Positions 1 to 9,118 of a DNA stretch of 64,000 nt are shown here, one piece after another. The number at the start of each line of letters is the position of its first letter. Positions within the stretch are counted from its first letter, which is position 1. The DNA lies in assembly GCF_007751035.1 (NCBI RefSeq), contig NZ_CP036433.1:2461001-2525000 (forward strand). The letters run 5' to 3'. This stretch comes from Lignipirellula cremea (GTDB taxonomy: Bacteria > Planctomycetota > Planctomycetia > Pirellulales > Pirellulaceae). The notes below the pieces were generated by a model, which did not search any database, had not been told where the DNA came from, and saw only the letters and a program-made list of their open reading frames with translations. Made by a program: the position numbers and the translations under genes.

Positions 1-1515
1 GCAAAGATGAGTTCTTGGCGATGCTCAGTCACGAACTCCGCAATCCACTGGCCCCGATCACCAATGCGGTGCAACTCCTGCAACTCCAGGAAAAAGACGA
101 AACCAAACTCCAGCGTCAAGCTCGCACGATCATTGAACGACAGGTGGGCCAACTGACCCGATTGATTGACGATCTGTTGGAAGTCACTCGTATCACCACA
201 GGTAAAATTCATCTTCAAAAAGAACGAATCGGACTGAATGGCATCGTGGAACGGGCTGTGGAGACGACCCGCCCATTGATGGATCAACACAGGCATGAAC
301 TCACGGTGTCGCTATCGCCGCAACCCATCTGGCTCCACGCCGACGCATCCCGACTGGAACAGGTGGTTGTCAACTTGCTTACAAATGCCGCCAAGTACAC
401 TACGGATGGTGGACGCATCTCCCTCGCCGTGCAGCAGGATGGCGATGAGGCGGTGCTGCGGGTACAGGATTCGGGCGTCGGCATTGCCCCCTCACCTCTT
501 TGATCTTTTCACGCAGGCAGAACGATCCCTGGATCGCTCGGAAGGCGGCTTGGGCATCGGCCTTTGCTTGGTGCAAAGGCTGGTCGAAATGCACGGCGGG
601 CGAGTGGATGTTTCAAGCGAGTTAGGTCAGGGCAGCGAGTTTGTCGTGCGTCTTCCCGTAATGATGACGCCGACCACTCAGCCCCTATCGTTACCTGAAG
701 TTACCGCCGAACCAACTCGTCAATCGTTGCGAGTGCTGGTGGTGGATGACAATGTGGATGCGGCTCAGACATTAGGGCTGCTGCTGGAAGCGTCGGTGCA
801 TGATGTTCGGACGGCTTACGATGGCCTCAGTGCGGTGAAAACCGCTGTCGATTTTCGACCGAATGTCGTGCTATTGGACATTGGATTGCCGGGCCTCGAC
901 GGATTTGAGGTAGCGAAGCGTTTGCGGAAAGACTCTTCTCTCGATGGCGTCGTGCTGGTCGCCATGACTGGCTACGGGCAGGCAACGGATAAACTGCGTT
1001 CGCAGGACGCCGGGTTTAATCACCATTTGGTCAAACCCGCCGACTTCGGCAAGGTGCAAGAAATCTTAGAGACCTTTTCGGCAAAGGCAGCACCTGCCGC
1101 ATTGTCGCCATCCTTGGAACAATCAAATCCAACCGGAGCTTCATTTCGAGTGCTGGTTGTGGATGATATGAGGGATGCGACTCACATGCTCCGAACGCTG
1201 TTGAATCGGGCTGGGCATGATGTTCGGACTGCTGCTGACGGCCCAACTGCATTGGCGGCGGCCCTCGAATACCGACCTGACATTGTGATATCAGACATCA
1301 GTTTACCGGGAATGAGTGGTCTTGAGTTAGCAAAGCAAATTCGCCAGCAGTCCACGCTCAAGGACATCGTATTGGTCGCCCTGACTGGCCACGGGGAAGA
1401 AGCAGACCGTCAGCGTTCGTTTGACGCAGGATTCAATCATCATTTGGTAAAGCCCGCTGACATCAGGCTCGTGCAGGAAATTCTGAAGACCGTCTCGGCG
1501 AGGGCGACTAAATGA
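1..1515 (+). pseudogene. Hybrid sensor histidine kinase with two receiver domains, 5' truncated by window edge, frameshifted
   Basis: The gene enters from the left edge in the frame containing codons 3-5. It shows an H-box (FLAMLSHELRNPLAPI, about 12-60), an N-box (NLLTNAAKYT, about 373-402) and the start of the G1 box (DSGVGIA, 470-490). The frame then stops at 503, and the G2 box (GGLGIGLCLVQRL) and everything after continue one frame over. The expected spacer between GVGIAP and PHLFDLF is about four residues short, so a deletion of about 11 bases near 490 explains the shift better than a one-base error. Two receiver domains follow, with phosphoacceptor Asp in VVLLDIGLPG (about 868-897) and IVISDISLPG (about 1285-1314). 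Known family role: autophosphorylating kinase that passes phosphate to receivers. The catalytic part is broken here, so the kinase is probably inactive. Confidence 0.85.
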
Positions 1516-1688
1516 AGTCCCTCCGGGTACTTATCGTAGATGACAACCGAGACGGTGCGGACTCCTTGGGTTTGCTCGTCGAAGAACTCGGCCACAATAC
1601 GCATGTGACCTACGGCGGGAGGCAGGCACACTGTTCATCGGCCCGCTGGTCAGCGAACACGAACCGAAAGGGCAACGCCTCGGCGTGA
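1512..1688 (+). pseudogene. Response-regulator receiver stub
   Basis: ATG at 1512 overlaps the kinase stop codon (ATGA), so it was translationally coupled to it. About the first 36 codons match a receiver-domain start (RVLIVDDNRDGADSLGLLVE) with the acidic pair of the phosphorylation pocket. The homology stops near 1617-1622, where the sequence passes straight into a nitric-oxide-reductase gene in another frame. The rest of this frame to the TGA at 1686 is out-of-frame reductase sequence. The phosphoacceptor Asp region is missing, so this is a remnant left by a deletion. Confidence 0.75.
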
Positions 1689-2851
1689 ACATTCTCTTCC
1701 TGGCACTCTTGCTCGTGGTAGTCGGCTCGCTCACCGGGGAGTGGTTGAGCGTCCACAACAAGCTGTCGGATACAGTCTCATTTTACTTCGGCCACCAGGG
1801 ATACGAGTATGTTGATTTAGGGCGAGTGTGGCAGATCGCTCTGTTCGTGGGCCTGCTGCTCTGGTTCTTCCTGATGGTCCGGGTGCTGCTCCCCGCCCTG
1901 CGGAAGCCGGGTGAGCAGAAGCAACTGGTGATACTGCTGGCCGTGGCAAGTGCCGCCATCGCCTTGTTCTACGGAGCGGGGCTGACCTGGGGCCAGCACA
2001 CGCACCTGTCGATGGTGGAATACTGGAGGTGGTGGGTCGTCCACCTGTGGGTCGAGGGATTCTTCGAGGTCTTCGCCACCACGGTCATCGCTTTCTTCTT
2101 TATGCGGCTGGGTCTTGTGCGACCCGGCGTGGCGGCGGCAGCGGCCTTGCTGTCGGCCACGATCTTCCTGTCGGGCGGGATCATCGGCACTTGCCATCAC
2201 CTGTACTTCTCCGGCACGCCCACGGTGGCCCTGGCTTGGGGGTCGGTGTTCAGCGCATTGGAAGTCGTTCCGCTCGTCCTGCTGGGATTTGATGCGATGG
2301 AAGACTTGCGGCGCTCTCGGCTCACCCCCTGGGTCCGGCAATACAAGTGGCCGATCTACTTCTTCGTCTCCGTTGCCTTCTGGAACATGATCGGTGCGGG
2401 ACTGTTTGGATTCATGATTAACCCACCCATTGCCCTGTACTACATGCAGGGCCTCAACACGACGCCGCTTCACGGCCACGCCGCCCTTTTCGGCGTCTAC
2501 GGGATGTTGGGGATCGGCCTGATGCTGGTCTGCCTGCGGGCCTTGATTCCGGGACGAGAATGGAAGGACGGCCTGCTGAAGTTCTCGTTCTGGTCCCTCA
2601 ACGGTGGCCTGATGGCGATGTGTATTCTCAGCCTGCTGCCCGTAGGCTTAATGCAGACGTGGGCATCCGTCGAACACGGCTATTGGTATGCCCGCAGCAG
2701 TGAGTTCATGCAAACGCCGATCATGCAAACTCTTCGTTGGATGCGAGTGCCGGGCGACACGGTGTTCTTCCTCGGAGCCGTGGCGCTCGTCGTCTTCGTA
2801 GCTGGACTGAAAACGGGCCACTCATTCCGCAAGGAGACACCAACCCCATGA
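1622..2851 (+). pseudogene. norB: Nitric oxide reductase large subunit (quinol-dependent type), C-terminal part
   Basis: The reading frame is open from about 1622 (LFIGPLVSEHEPKGQRLGV); a GTG at 1685 could be used as a start. It encodes many membrane segments and hallmark qNOR stretches: HLSMVEYWRWWVVHLWVEG, GGIIGTCHHLYFSGTP (paired His haem/iron ligands), and NTTPLHGHAALFGVYG. The family reduces NO to N2O in the cytoplasmic membrane and is normally about 750 residues. Here only about the last 400 remain; the N-terminal periplasmic domain and first helices are gone. The left junction falls within the response-regulator stub. Probably non-functional, although the C-terminal half is well conserved. 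Confidence 0.85.
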
Positions 2852-2967
2852 CTTCGTGCGACCTCGATACGTCCGTTCCCGATTGGGTCAACGAGCATCC
2901 ACTGACCCTGACCATGGCTCGCACCATCGAACGCAGCATCTGCGATCAAGCAGCGGAGTTTTCCTAA
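2848..2967 (+). pseudogene. Short ORF coupled to norB, resembling the start of a ScdA/YtfE-type di-iron repair protein
   Basis: This 39-codon ORF starts at an ATG overlapping the norB stop (ATGA). Its segment VPDWVNEHPLTL resembles the N-terminal DUF542 motif of iron-sulfur repair proteins (VPDWVIEHPETL-like), which often follow NO reductase genes. The Cys-Cys-Gly-Gly that should come next is absent and the frame ends soon after, just before a headless sdhB. I infer a second deletion junction here. The short match makes the identity tentative. Confidence 0.4.
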
Positions 2968-2982
2968 GACGGTCGCTGGGTC

Positions 2983-3606
2983 ATGCCCTTGTTCTCGACT
3001 TGCATACGCCAACGATTTTCCGCCGCAGGAGTAGTCGATTCCCGACTCCTGAAATACAACCCGGATGAAATCGAACTACGCCCACTGGGCAAGTTCCCCG
3101 TCATTCGTGATTTGATAGTGGATCGTCGGCGGCTTTTTCGAGCGTTGGAAAAAGTAAAGGCATGGATTCCGGTGGACGGCTACTACGACCAGGGGCCGGG
3201 ACCACGGCAGTCCCCGCAGGAACAACAGCAAGCCTATCCGTTAAGCGAGTGCATGAGTTGCGGGTGCTGCCTGGAGGCGTGTCCGCAATACAACCTTGTA
3301 CAAGTTCGGTGTTCCGAGAGTGAATCGGATGCGGAGTTCAAGTCCAGACAAGACGCCCGCTTTGACCGTGCCTTTATCGGGGCGCACGCTATGAATCAGG
3401 TGGCGCTGTTAAACTCGCACCCCACAGGTCGTTTTAGTGCGGGCGAACGACTGGATGCAGCGACCGCCGAAGGGGGCATCCAGCAGTGCGGCAACGCTCA
3501 AAACTGCACCGCCGTCTGTCCCAAAAACATCCCGCTGACCGACTCCTGGGGACGCATCGGGCGGGCTGCGACATTACACTTTATCAAAAAATTGTTCGAC
3601 GGATGA
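2983..3606 (+). pseudogene. sdhB: Succinate dehydrogenase / fumarate reductase iron-sulfur subunit, N-terminal domain missing
   Basis: From about residue 20 it matches the C-terminal half of SdhB: LLKYNPDEIELRPLGKFPV, a [4Fe-4S] motif (CMSCGCCLEACPQY) and a [3Fe-4S] motif (CGNAQNCTAVCPKNIP). The plant-type [2Fe-2S] domain that should precede it is missing, and the first 20 codons look like junction sequence. An extra segment of roughly 20 residues, rich in Ser, Asp and Arg, lies between PQY and the conserved FIGAHAMNQ. No sdhA or sdhC is nearby. Length is 207 residues against the usual 240-260. The domain loss makes normal electron transfer unlikely. Confidence 0.8.
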
Positions 3607-4063
3607 ACGCCTTTATTGACGCATCTTGGCATGTCTGAATTGAAGCGTGTCAGTTCTTACCCCGTTCCGAAAAAGGTATTGAAAGACTTGGGCGAGGTAC
3701 TGACCCTTCTCAAGTGCATCGTGGCCGAAAGAACCATCGCCGTCGTCTAAGCCGTCAGCGACGGAATCGCAACAGTGCGGTGGCTCTAGAGTCGGCCAAA
3801 GGGAAGTGCGATCCATCGGGAATTCACTACTACGCCCCCACGAAAAATTTCCGCCAGGATTTTTTGCCCAGCCTTCGATTAAAAAAGCTGAACCGCAGGC
3901 AGGGAGGGGGAGCCTTCAATAGGAGTCCCTTCGAGGTTTTTTGAAAGTTGTTCGGCTAATTCTGGAAATGCTGTAGGTGCGTTTCAGAATCCGTTCTTCC
4001 TGCTGCGTACCTGACGACATTGTTGGCAAGCGTTGGAATAATGCAGATTATTTGCACCAGCAA
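3607..4063 (+). other. Region without a convincing gene
   Basis: A 39-codon ORF (3631-3750, starting MSELKRVSSYPVPKK) could be the head of a lost gene, but nothing supports translation. The rest contains A- and T-runs and no recognisable protein, RNA or repeat. It separates the truncated genes on the left from the minus-strand prenyltransferase-repeat gene. Confidence 0.4.
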
Positions 4064-5110
4064 CTATTCGTTGGTGATTGCCAAAGCGTTGATGCACATC
4101 GACGTAACGCCGATCCGTCCTGCTCGTTGCGAAAATAAGTTGTCTTTATAGGACCAACTGCCGTCTTCTTCTTGCGTTTCGAGTAGGACTTTACGCAATG
4201 CCTGGTTCCATGCTTCCCGTGAGTTTCCGCCCGCCTCACGCATCAGTCGAGTGGTGAAATAGTTGAAATAGACATCATCTTCTCGAGGTCCATGCACAAG
4301 CGACTTGGCGATTCCACGTTCTATCGCAGAAGATTCCGACTTGGCGCCCAGGTACAAGCGACCAAGCAATCCAACCGATGTTGTGCATATCCCAGCGCCC
4401 GATGTCGTGTAGCCGAATGCGCTGCCATCATCAGACTGCACGGAATCCAAGAAACGCCCTGCGTTTTGGAACGTCTGTTCGGGGACTATTAGCTCCCCTC
4501 TTTTTGCGGCTATTAGCGCAGTCATTTGCCAACCAAAAACCGATGTGTCTCCAGGCTGTCGTGGCTGGTAACGCCATCCCCCCCCAGTGGGGTCTTGGGC
4601 GTAAATAATGAAATCCACGACCTGTTGGGCTGGGGCACGAAGTATTGGATCGGAAGACCGTGAGTACGCTTCGCACAATGCGATGGCTGCGAGGCCATGA
4701 CCATACATTTCTGCGCCCATCTCACCCATATCAGCACCATTCCTACCGACATTGACATGGCGGACGAGATAGTCCACTCCCTTCAAAACGTTTTCCTTGT
4801 AAGCGCCCTTTGTTGGCGAATGTCCCGATTGTAAGAACGCCAAAAGTGCCATTGAAGTAGCAGCTATCGGGGCGTCGAGGGTTCCAGCGTCCGGTCCGCT
4901 TGTGAACGTCCAACTTCCGTCCATTCGCTGTTGGGAAGACAGCCACTTTAGTCCTTCAAGTATGGCTTTGTTTGTTTTTAAATTGTCTTCGGCCAACCTT
5001 GCAAAGCGGTCTTCGTCTGCCAGTGCTAGCTCTTGAGTGTGCGCCGGTGTAGCCGAGGCGCCAATCTGGATCGCTAGCATCCAAAGGAATAGAATCACAT
5101 ACTTGGGCAT
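4064..5110 (-). CDS. Exported prenyltransferase/squalene-oxidase-repeat protein
   Basis: About 348 residues. I chose the ATG at 5110 because it begins a clean signal peptide (MPKYVILFLWMLAIQIGASA) cut near ATPAHTQE; the upstream in-frame start at 5146 would bury it. The body carries alpha/alpha-barrel repeats of the QxxDGSW type: QQRMDGSW, QDPTGGGWRY, QSDDGSAFGY and QEEDGSWSY. Such proteins are abundant and exported in planctomycetes. They share the terpenoid-cyclase fold but usually lack the catalytic DXDD acid motif, and I see none here. Cyclase activity should therefore not be assumed. Codon use looks normal and the gene appears intact, unlike its left-hand neighbours. Confidence 0.75.
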   Translation of the reverse strand: MPKYVILFLWMLAIQIGASATPAHTQELALADEDRFARLAEDNLKTNKAILEGLKWLSSQQRMDGSWTFTSGPDAGTLDAPIAATSMALLAFLQSGHSPTKGAYKENVLKGVDYLVRHVNVGRNGADMGEMGAEMYGHGLAAIALCEAYSRSSDPILRAPAQQVVDFIIYAQDPTGGGWRYQPRQPGDTSVFGWQMTALIAAKRGELIVPEQTFQNAGRFLDSVQSDDGSAFGYTTSGAGICTTSVGLLGRLYLGAKSESSAIERGIAKSLVHGPREDDVYFNYFTTRLMREAGGNSREAWNQALRKVLLETQEEDGSWSYKDNLFSQRAGRIGVTSMCINALAITNE

Positions 5111-5217
5111 GTTGAGTCTCCACGAAAACATAAACGGAACTGACATCCACAGCCGAGGCTGGCCGCTGTGGCTTGCGACGGCAACAACTCGGATGGAGGA
5201 TCGCCCTGCTTTTCATG

Positions 5218-5598
5218 TTACGACTTCAATCCGATCAGTGCAACGTAATTCACCGGAACCGGCCTTCCCGCCCTGAACCCGGTGATCGCCACGAGCTTGC
5301 GGACGAACTGTTGCGCCAGCGGATGCTGGTTCCGCCAATCGGTGCCGTGGCCGAGCCGGTTCGCCTCATCGCAGATTTCCCGCATGGCGACAGCGAACTT
5401 GGGCATAATCTCGGTCAGCGGCTCGTCCGTTTCGACCGGCTCCATGCCCCGGCAACTGGATAAATCATCCAGTTTGTCGATCCACAGAACGCAGATCGAA
5501 TGCTGATCGATCCACTCCTTTCCCCACCCGAGGCGCTGAGCCTCGGCGGCGAGATCGGCCACACATCGCTCGAAGGCGAAGACGAGGCTCGGCTGCAT
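5218..5598 (-). CDS. Conserved hypothetical protein (MQPSLVFAFERCV family)
   Basis: 126 residues from ATG at 5598, which has a strong ribosome binding site (GAAGGAGGACG) directly upstream. It is mostly helical, with Trp-rich motifs (RLGWGKEWIDQHSICVLWI and HGTDWRNQHPLAQQFV) that look like an internal repeat: AxRLGxGxxWxxQHxxxxxxxxKL occurs twice. No catalytic motif is visible. The start lies inside the 3' part of the upstream gene in a different frame. That overlap of more than 180 bases is abnormal and suggests a frameshift in the neighbour. Function unknown. Confidence 0.6.
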   Translation of the reverse strand: MQPSLVFAFERCVADLAAEAQRLGWGKEWIDQHSICVLWIDKLDDLSSCRGMEPVETDEPLTEIMPKFAVAMREICDEANRLGHGTDWRNQHPLAQQFVRKLVAITGFRAGRPVPVNYVALIGLKS

Positions 5599-5894
5599 CG
5601 TCCTCCTTCGGGCCAACTCCCTCGCTGACGCTCGGTCGCCTCATCAGCCTTGATGCGGCAAGAAATGAAATAGAAGCGAGGGGAATGTTGGAATTCCAAC
5701 GAGCCAAGCACGCCGTCTGCCTTCCGGCGAACGACGACGAGAGGGCCCATGAAGCCCGTCACGATGAAGTCGGCAGCAAGTTGGGCAGTGTCCCAAACCT
5801 GACCGTGTTCGGCTTCCAGAGCCTCTCGGCTTTTTGGATCGGCGTTGATCTCTGCGAGGCGTTGGCGGCGGATGGATTCTGCTGGGTCTGACAT
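5415..5894 (-). CDS. Small conserved planctomycete protein, probable frameshift in its 3' half
   Basis: Start at ATG 5894, preceded by GGAG at suitable spacing; the TTG four codons upstream is less likely. The first about 76 residues look native (AEHGQVWDTAQLAADFIV, VVVRRKADGVLGSLEFQHSPRFYF). This is a short family in which the protein normally ends soon after the RFYF segment. Here the frame runs on for about 85 residues of Ser/Arg-rich, unnatural sequence that overlaps the next gene. In the neighbouring frame a TGATGA lies just past RFYF. I infer a one-base indel near 5660. Function unknown. Confidence 0.55.
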   Translation of the reverse strand: MSDPAESIRRQRLAEINADPKSREALEAEHGQVWDTAQLAADFIVTGFMGPLVVVRRKADGVLGSLEFQHSPRFYFISCRIKADEATERQRGSWPEGGRCSRASSSPSSDVWPISPPRLSASGGERSGSISIRSAFCGSTNWMIYPVAGAWSRSKRTSR

Positions 5895-6064
5895 GTCGTT
5901 CTCCAAATTGAAGGTGATAGGTGCCTTTCGTTGAATAGAAAGACCAGCGATCCGTCAGCGGAGGGTGGTGAAATACAGTCAGCGACCAGGACTCGTGGTA
6001 TGATTGCCAGATGGTATGGGGGAATGACCCAAAATCCTTGGCCTGCCGATTCCTGGGGAACAAC

Positions 6065-6742
6065 ATGAGCAACGCAAGCAGAAGTCTGTGGGTGGTTGGG
6101 CCTATTGCCGCAGCCCTGTTCATGTCGGGCTGTGAACGGCAACCGACGAGCGTTGCTTCTTCTTCGCCGCCACCTGCGACCACAGCGAATATCGACGAAG
6201 AATCGACCACGATCACTCCTTTCCCCGATGTGAATTCGTTGTTCGAGGAACACAAGCCGTTCCTTTTTGAAGTGACCGGAGCGCCGGTTGAGTTCACGCT
6301 CAACGCAACCTGGAGTCCGGTAAGTCCGGTGGTGGATGGCTCAGCAGGAGAGTTGCTTTACAGCACGGACAAGGCGGTAAATGAGCATGGCATAGGCGTC
6401 AGTGAGGAAAGTGCAACTGAGCGAGGTTACGTTGCGGTGCTGCTGCCGAAGAAGCCCAAAGACACGTTTGAGCTTCACTTCTATCGGGGCAGTTCGGGGT
6501 TCAAAGTAGGCGAGACGTTGCAGGTCGTTCTGCCGAAACATGCAGCAGATATGCGAGCGGTGGGAGTCTGGGTGTCGGCTGGAGTTGCCCATAAAGACGG
6601 CGGAATAAACGTGCGTGCAGGTGAAACCATAACAATCCTCAAGCATGCTCAGCGATTTGAGAGTGAAGACAATTCTGCTTTCGTCGTCTACACACTGACG
6701 GCAACTGGAGCGAAGGACGATGCTCAAACCTCGGCACCGTAA
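6065..6742 (+). CDS. Putative lipoprotein
   Basis: 225 residues from ATG 6065; an earlier in-frame GTG/ATG region at 6011 would precede the signal. It has a type II signal peptide with lipobox LFMSGC, then a low-complexity linker rich in Ser, Thr and Pro (about residues 28-50), then an all-beta-looking domain of about 170 residues without a family I recognise. The lipobox predicts attachment to a membrane on the outer face of the cytoplasmic membrane or the outer membrane. It stands alone, with the next features being recombinase remnants. Confidence 0.6.
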   Translation: MSNASRSLWVVGPIAAALFMSGCERQPTSVASSSPPPATTANIDEESTTITPFPDVNSLFEEHKPFLFEVTGAPVEFTLNATWSPVSPVVDGSAGELLYSTDKAVNEHGIGVSEESATERGYVAVLLPKKPKDTFELHFYRGSSGFKVGETLQVVLPKHAADMRAVGVWVSAGVAHKDGGINVRAGETITILKHAQRFESEDNSAFVVYTLTATGAKDDAQTSAP

Positions 6743-6843
6743 TGGTTCAAGCACCCTCTGCTAAAGGTTAGCTTGATGGCGAGCGAGCAAGTTTTGTTGA
6801 GTTGACCTCTACCTGATGACATCCGAAGACAACGCACCCGCCA

Positions 6844-6870
6844 GCCCCAAGAACAAAATGCTCTTGGGGC
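6844..6870 (-). terminator. Hairpin downstream of the recombinase remnant
   Basis: GCCCCAAGA pairs with TCTTGGGGC across a 9-base loop. It lies 18 bases past the stop of the minus-strand recombinase fragment. No U-run follows on either strand, so termination is plausible but not certain. Confidence 0.4.
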
Positions 6871-6888
6871 CGGTTTGTGCAAAGCCGA

Positions 6889-7180
6889 TCAAAGGTCCAC
6901 CTTCTTCATCGCTTCCTGATACCGCTCCTCCAGGTCGCCATCGAGAGCAACGTGCGGGTAAATCGACAGTGTTTCCCGCCGAGCGTGGCGGGTAATCAAC
7001 TGCAATTCTGCGTCGGCCAAGCCGCTGTGCCGAGTCAAACATGTGATCGCCTGATGCCGAAAAGTGTGCGGCGTGGCCTTTACTCCTGAAATCTCGGCGT
7101 ACTTGCTGGCAATCTGCTGGACCCGTCGAGTCGAGTACCGGGTGTTGCGTCTGGCCTGGAACAGCCAGCGGTTTTTCGGA
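6889..7180 (-). pseudogene. Tyrosine recombinase, C-terminal fragment (first of two)
   Basis: Reading the minus strand from about 7180 to the TGA at 6889 gives an intact recombinase tail without a start codon. Box II is TPHTFRHQAITCL with the catalytic H-x-x-R, followed by LITRHARRETLSIYPHV, which holds the H/R and the nucleophilic Tyr. The family cuts and rejoins DNA at att sites. The N-terminal half and the first catalytic Arg are missing. At about 7180 the sequence switches to an excisionase-like fragment on the other strand, so both were cut at one junction. Confidence 0.75.
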
Positions 7181-7189
7181 TGGGCGGCG

Positions 7190-7327
7190 GTGTGGGGGAT
7201 GGCGAATAGCGGTAGAATGCCGAAGCCGATTAAAATGGGTCGGATGGTCCGCTGGAGCTACGAAGATCTTCACGCATGGGTGAACGCAGGCGGGCCGCCG
7301 ATGAGCGAGTGGGAGTGGCAAAGGTAA
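7190..7327 (+). pseudogene. Excisionase-type helix-turn-helix protein, C-terminal fragment
   Basis: The plus frame ending at 7327 encodes MANSGRMPKPIKMGRMVRW followed by SYEDLHAWVNAGGPP. This is the wing and C-terminal helix of MerR/excisionase-like (HTH_17) DNA-binding proteins, which have the form SGRLPxPxRxGRxVRW. The recognition helix before it is missing; upstream in the frame lies antisense recombinase sequence. Excisionase and recombinase genes normally sit together, so this junction is likely the relic of one mobile element's control region. Confidence 0.65.
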
Positions 7328-7418
7328 AAGGAATCAACCTCGAACAACTCAGAAATTTCCACCAACAACCTTATTCGCCAAGCCGAGAAAACCCCCTGCG
7401 GAACACGAAAACAGAACT

Positions 7419-8657
7419 ATGATCCGTCACATTTGCAATCTGGGAACACATACTGTGCGGAGAGTCCGCCGAGAGTCCGCCGAAATTTTGGTAGTTGAAA
7501 CGACGGCAAGGAAACAACATCGAGTTGCAACGATAAACACGGCGAATGGCAAAACAACATGGTCGTCAACCCGAATACCGCCAATCAACATCTTGACGGG
7601 AGATTCCGCTGGAGAGCGGTGGGTTACAGCGACAAATCAAAAGACTCCACGTTCGAGTTCGGTGCGTTGGCAAAATTCAACCGATGGGAAGGTGTTCTCT
7701 CGTGAGATCCCCGGAATGCAAGTTGTAAATTGTGTATGTCCGGCTCTTTCAGATGTCGTCTTCGCTGGAAGTCGCAGGTCACCGGAAGAAGGTAACGGAA
7801 AGCTACACTGCCTTCGAGATGGAAAGCAAATTTGGGAATACCATCCCGTCGAAGTCGCAGATTACGCACACTGGACGAATCCCCTAGAAGACGGCGTTGT
7901 GGGCACCTGTATTCAGAGGGCATTTCCGTTCCGACTTCTATCTCCGCCATCCGGCGAATTTGCCGTCTTTTCGTTTCTAGGATTCCTTTACCTTGTCAAT
8001 AGTTTAGGCGAAGTAATTCTAAAGACTGGAATGGCTGATTTATTGACCAATACCTTCCATGCCGATTTCGGAAATCTGAATCGTGATGACACTCCTCCCC
8101 TAGAAAAGCAATATGGACCAATCACATTTAGAATGTCTACGAGTGTCCCAAAGGTCCCAGTCTTCGAGAGTCCAGTTGTCCAGGCGGTTGATGTGTCGAG
8201 CGATGGCAAGTTTCTTGTCTGTGGCTCTAGAAACGCCCTCACTTGGATAACAAATGGAGGCGCAGTAGCTCATGGATTGCTGATCGACGACGGGAGTTCA
8301 GTTGGTCCGGAATTCGATCGCACTATCATTAGTATCGCCCTTTCGTACACTGCGGATTTGTTAGTTGCCGAGATGAGCAAGGTAGGTCTGTTTGTGATTC
8401 AATCTGGAAAGACAATCGCAAAGTTAGACTTATCCACTGAGAATAAGATACTATGGGCGTTTGATCGAGAAAACGGACTGATCGCCGTGAAACGCTTGGC
8501 TGAACCGCATATTTCAATCTACGATAGAAGATTCGATCAGGTCGGTCTTGTTTCGCCAAAAAAAGATTTGAAAGACTTTTTTTTCTCTCCTAGCGGTCGA
8601 TATCTGTTCTGCAAGGACGCAAGATGTTCAGTTTTCGAGGTCGTTCAGGATTGCTAG
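7419..8657 (+). CDS. Hypothetical protein, possibly beta-propeller
   Basis: 412 residues, no signal peptide and no membrane segments. The sequence has recurring short beta-type patterns (FLVCGSRNALTWI, DLLVAEMSKVGLFVI, FFFSPSGRYLF) spaced about 40-60 residues apart. The SxDGKFLVCG and SPSGRYLF motifs are typical of WD40- or quinoprotein-like blades, so a propeller fold is a reasonable guess, not a firm call. A 10-base repeat near codon 15 (GAGTCCGCCG twice) is visible at the start. It is AT-richer than its neighbours and flanked on both sides by recombinase remnants, which suggests cargo of a mobile element. Confidence 0.45.
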   Translation: MIRHICNLGTHTVRRVRRESAEILVVETTARKQHRVATINTANGKTTWSSTRIPPINILTGDSAGERWVTATNQKTPRSSSVRWQNSTDGKVFSREIPGMQVVNCVCPALSDVVFAGSRRSPEEGNGKLHCLRDGKQIWEYHPVEVADYAHWTNPLEDGVVGTCIQRAFPFRLLSPPSGEFAVFSFLGFLYLVNSLGEVILKTGMADLLTNTFHADFGNLNRDDTPPLEKQYGPITFRMSTSVPKVPVFESPVVQAVDVSSDGKFLVCGSRNALTWITNGGAVAHGLLIDDGSSVGPEFDRTIISIALSYTADLLVAEMSKVGLFVIQSGKTIAKLDLSTENKILWAFDRENGLIAVKRLAEPHISIYDRRFDQVGLVSPKKDLKDFFFSPSGRYLFCKDARCSVFEVVQDC

Positions 8658-8718
8658 ATATGACAGCGCTCCGCTTGACCGGGCTGAGGAGTTGGCGCTT
8701 ACTTAAAATGGCGATTGG

Positions 8719-8944
8719 TTAGTAGCCCATTTTCTCCACCCTCTCAGCCAGCTTCTCCACAGTCCGTTTCGTGTACCTCGCCGTGGTGTTCAGTTTTTCG
8801 TGCCCGAGAATTTGGGCCAGCCCGACCAAATCGTTCTCGGTGTCGTCGAGGTACTGGTGAGCCATCGTGTGCCGCAGCAGGTGCGGGTGAATCTTCACGC
8901 CGACGATGGCGCTGTACTTGTCGCACAGGTTCCGAACGCCTTTC
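8719..8944 (-). pseudogene. Tyrosine recombinase, C-terminal fragment (second)
   Basis: Minus-strand frame ending at TAA 8719. It contains [16 protein letters not shown] (box II, H-x-x-R) and [19 protein letters not shown] (GH motif and nucleophilic Tyr), ending MGY. It is not a copy of the fragment at 6889: the two differ throughout, so they come from different integrases. The homology stops at about 8944 where a plus-strand PQQ-repeat fragment begins. No start codon, N-terminal domain or first catalytic Arg remains. Confidence 0.75.
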
Positions 8945-8950
8945 TCACGG

Positions 8951-9118
8951 GAACCGAAGACCGCAGTCGTCTACGCCTTGGACCGCAAGACTGGCAAGGA
9001 ACTTTGGAGGGCGAAGTGGCCTGGAGCAATGTCGGTTCCGTTCTTCGCCGCCTCGAATGGCAGTTGGATTCGAGCCACGCCAGATTTTGACGGGGAGAGC
9101 CTGTTCGTCGCCGGGAAC
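8951..9118 (+). pseudogene. PQQ-like beta-propeller protein, internal fragment
   Basis: About 56 codons read [15 protein letters not shown], then a segment with FFAASNGSWIRATPDFDGES and LFVAG. The first is the classic quinoprotein/BamB-like blade motif (LDxxTGKELWRxK). Start, remaining blades and stop are all missing. The left boundary abuts a recombinase tail and the right boundary passes into a TspO-like tail. The fragment is too short to be functional. Confidence 0.6.

Noticed and set aside
4485-4520. CTATTAG repeats like those of the 57.8-58.0 kb patch
   Set aside because: They fall in the coding sequence of the prenyltransferase-repeat gene and are explained by its codons.
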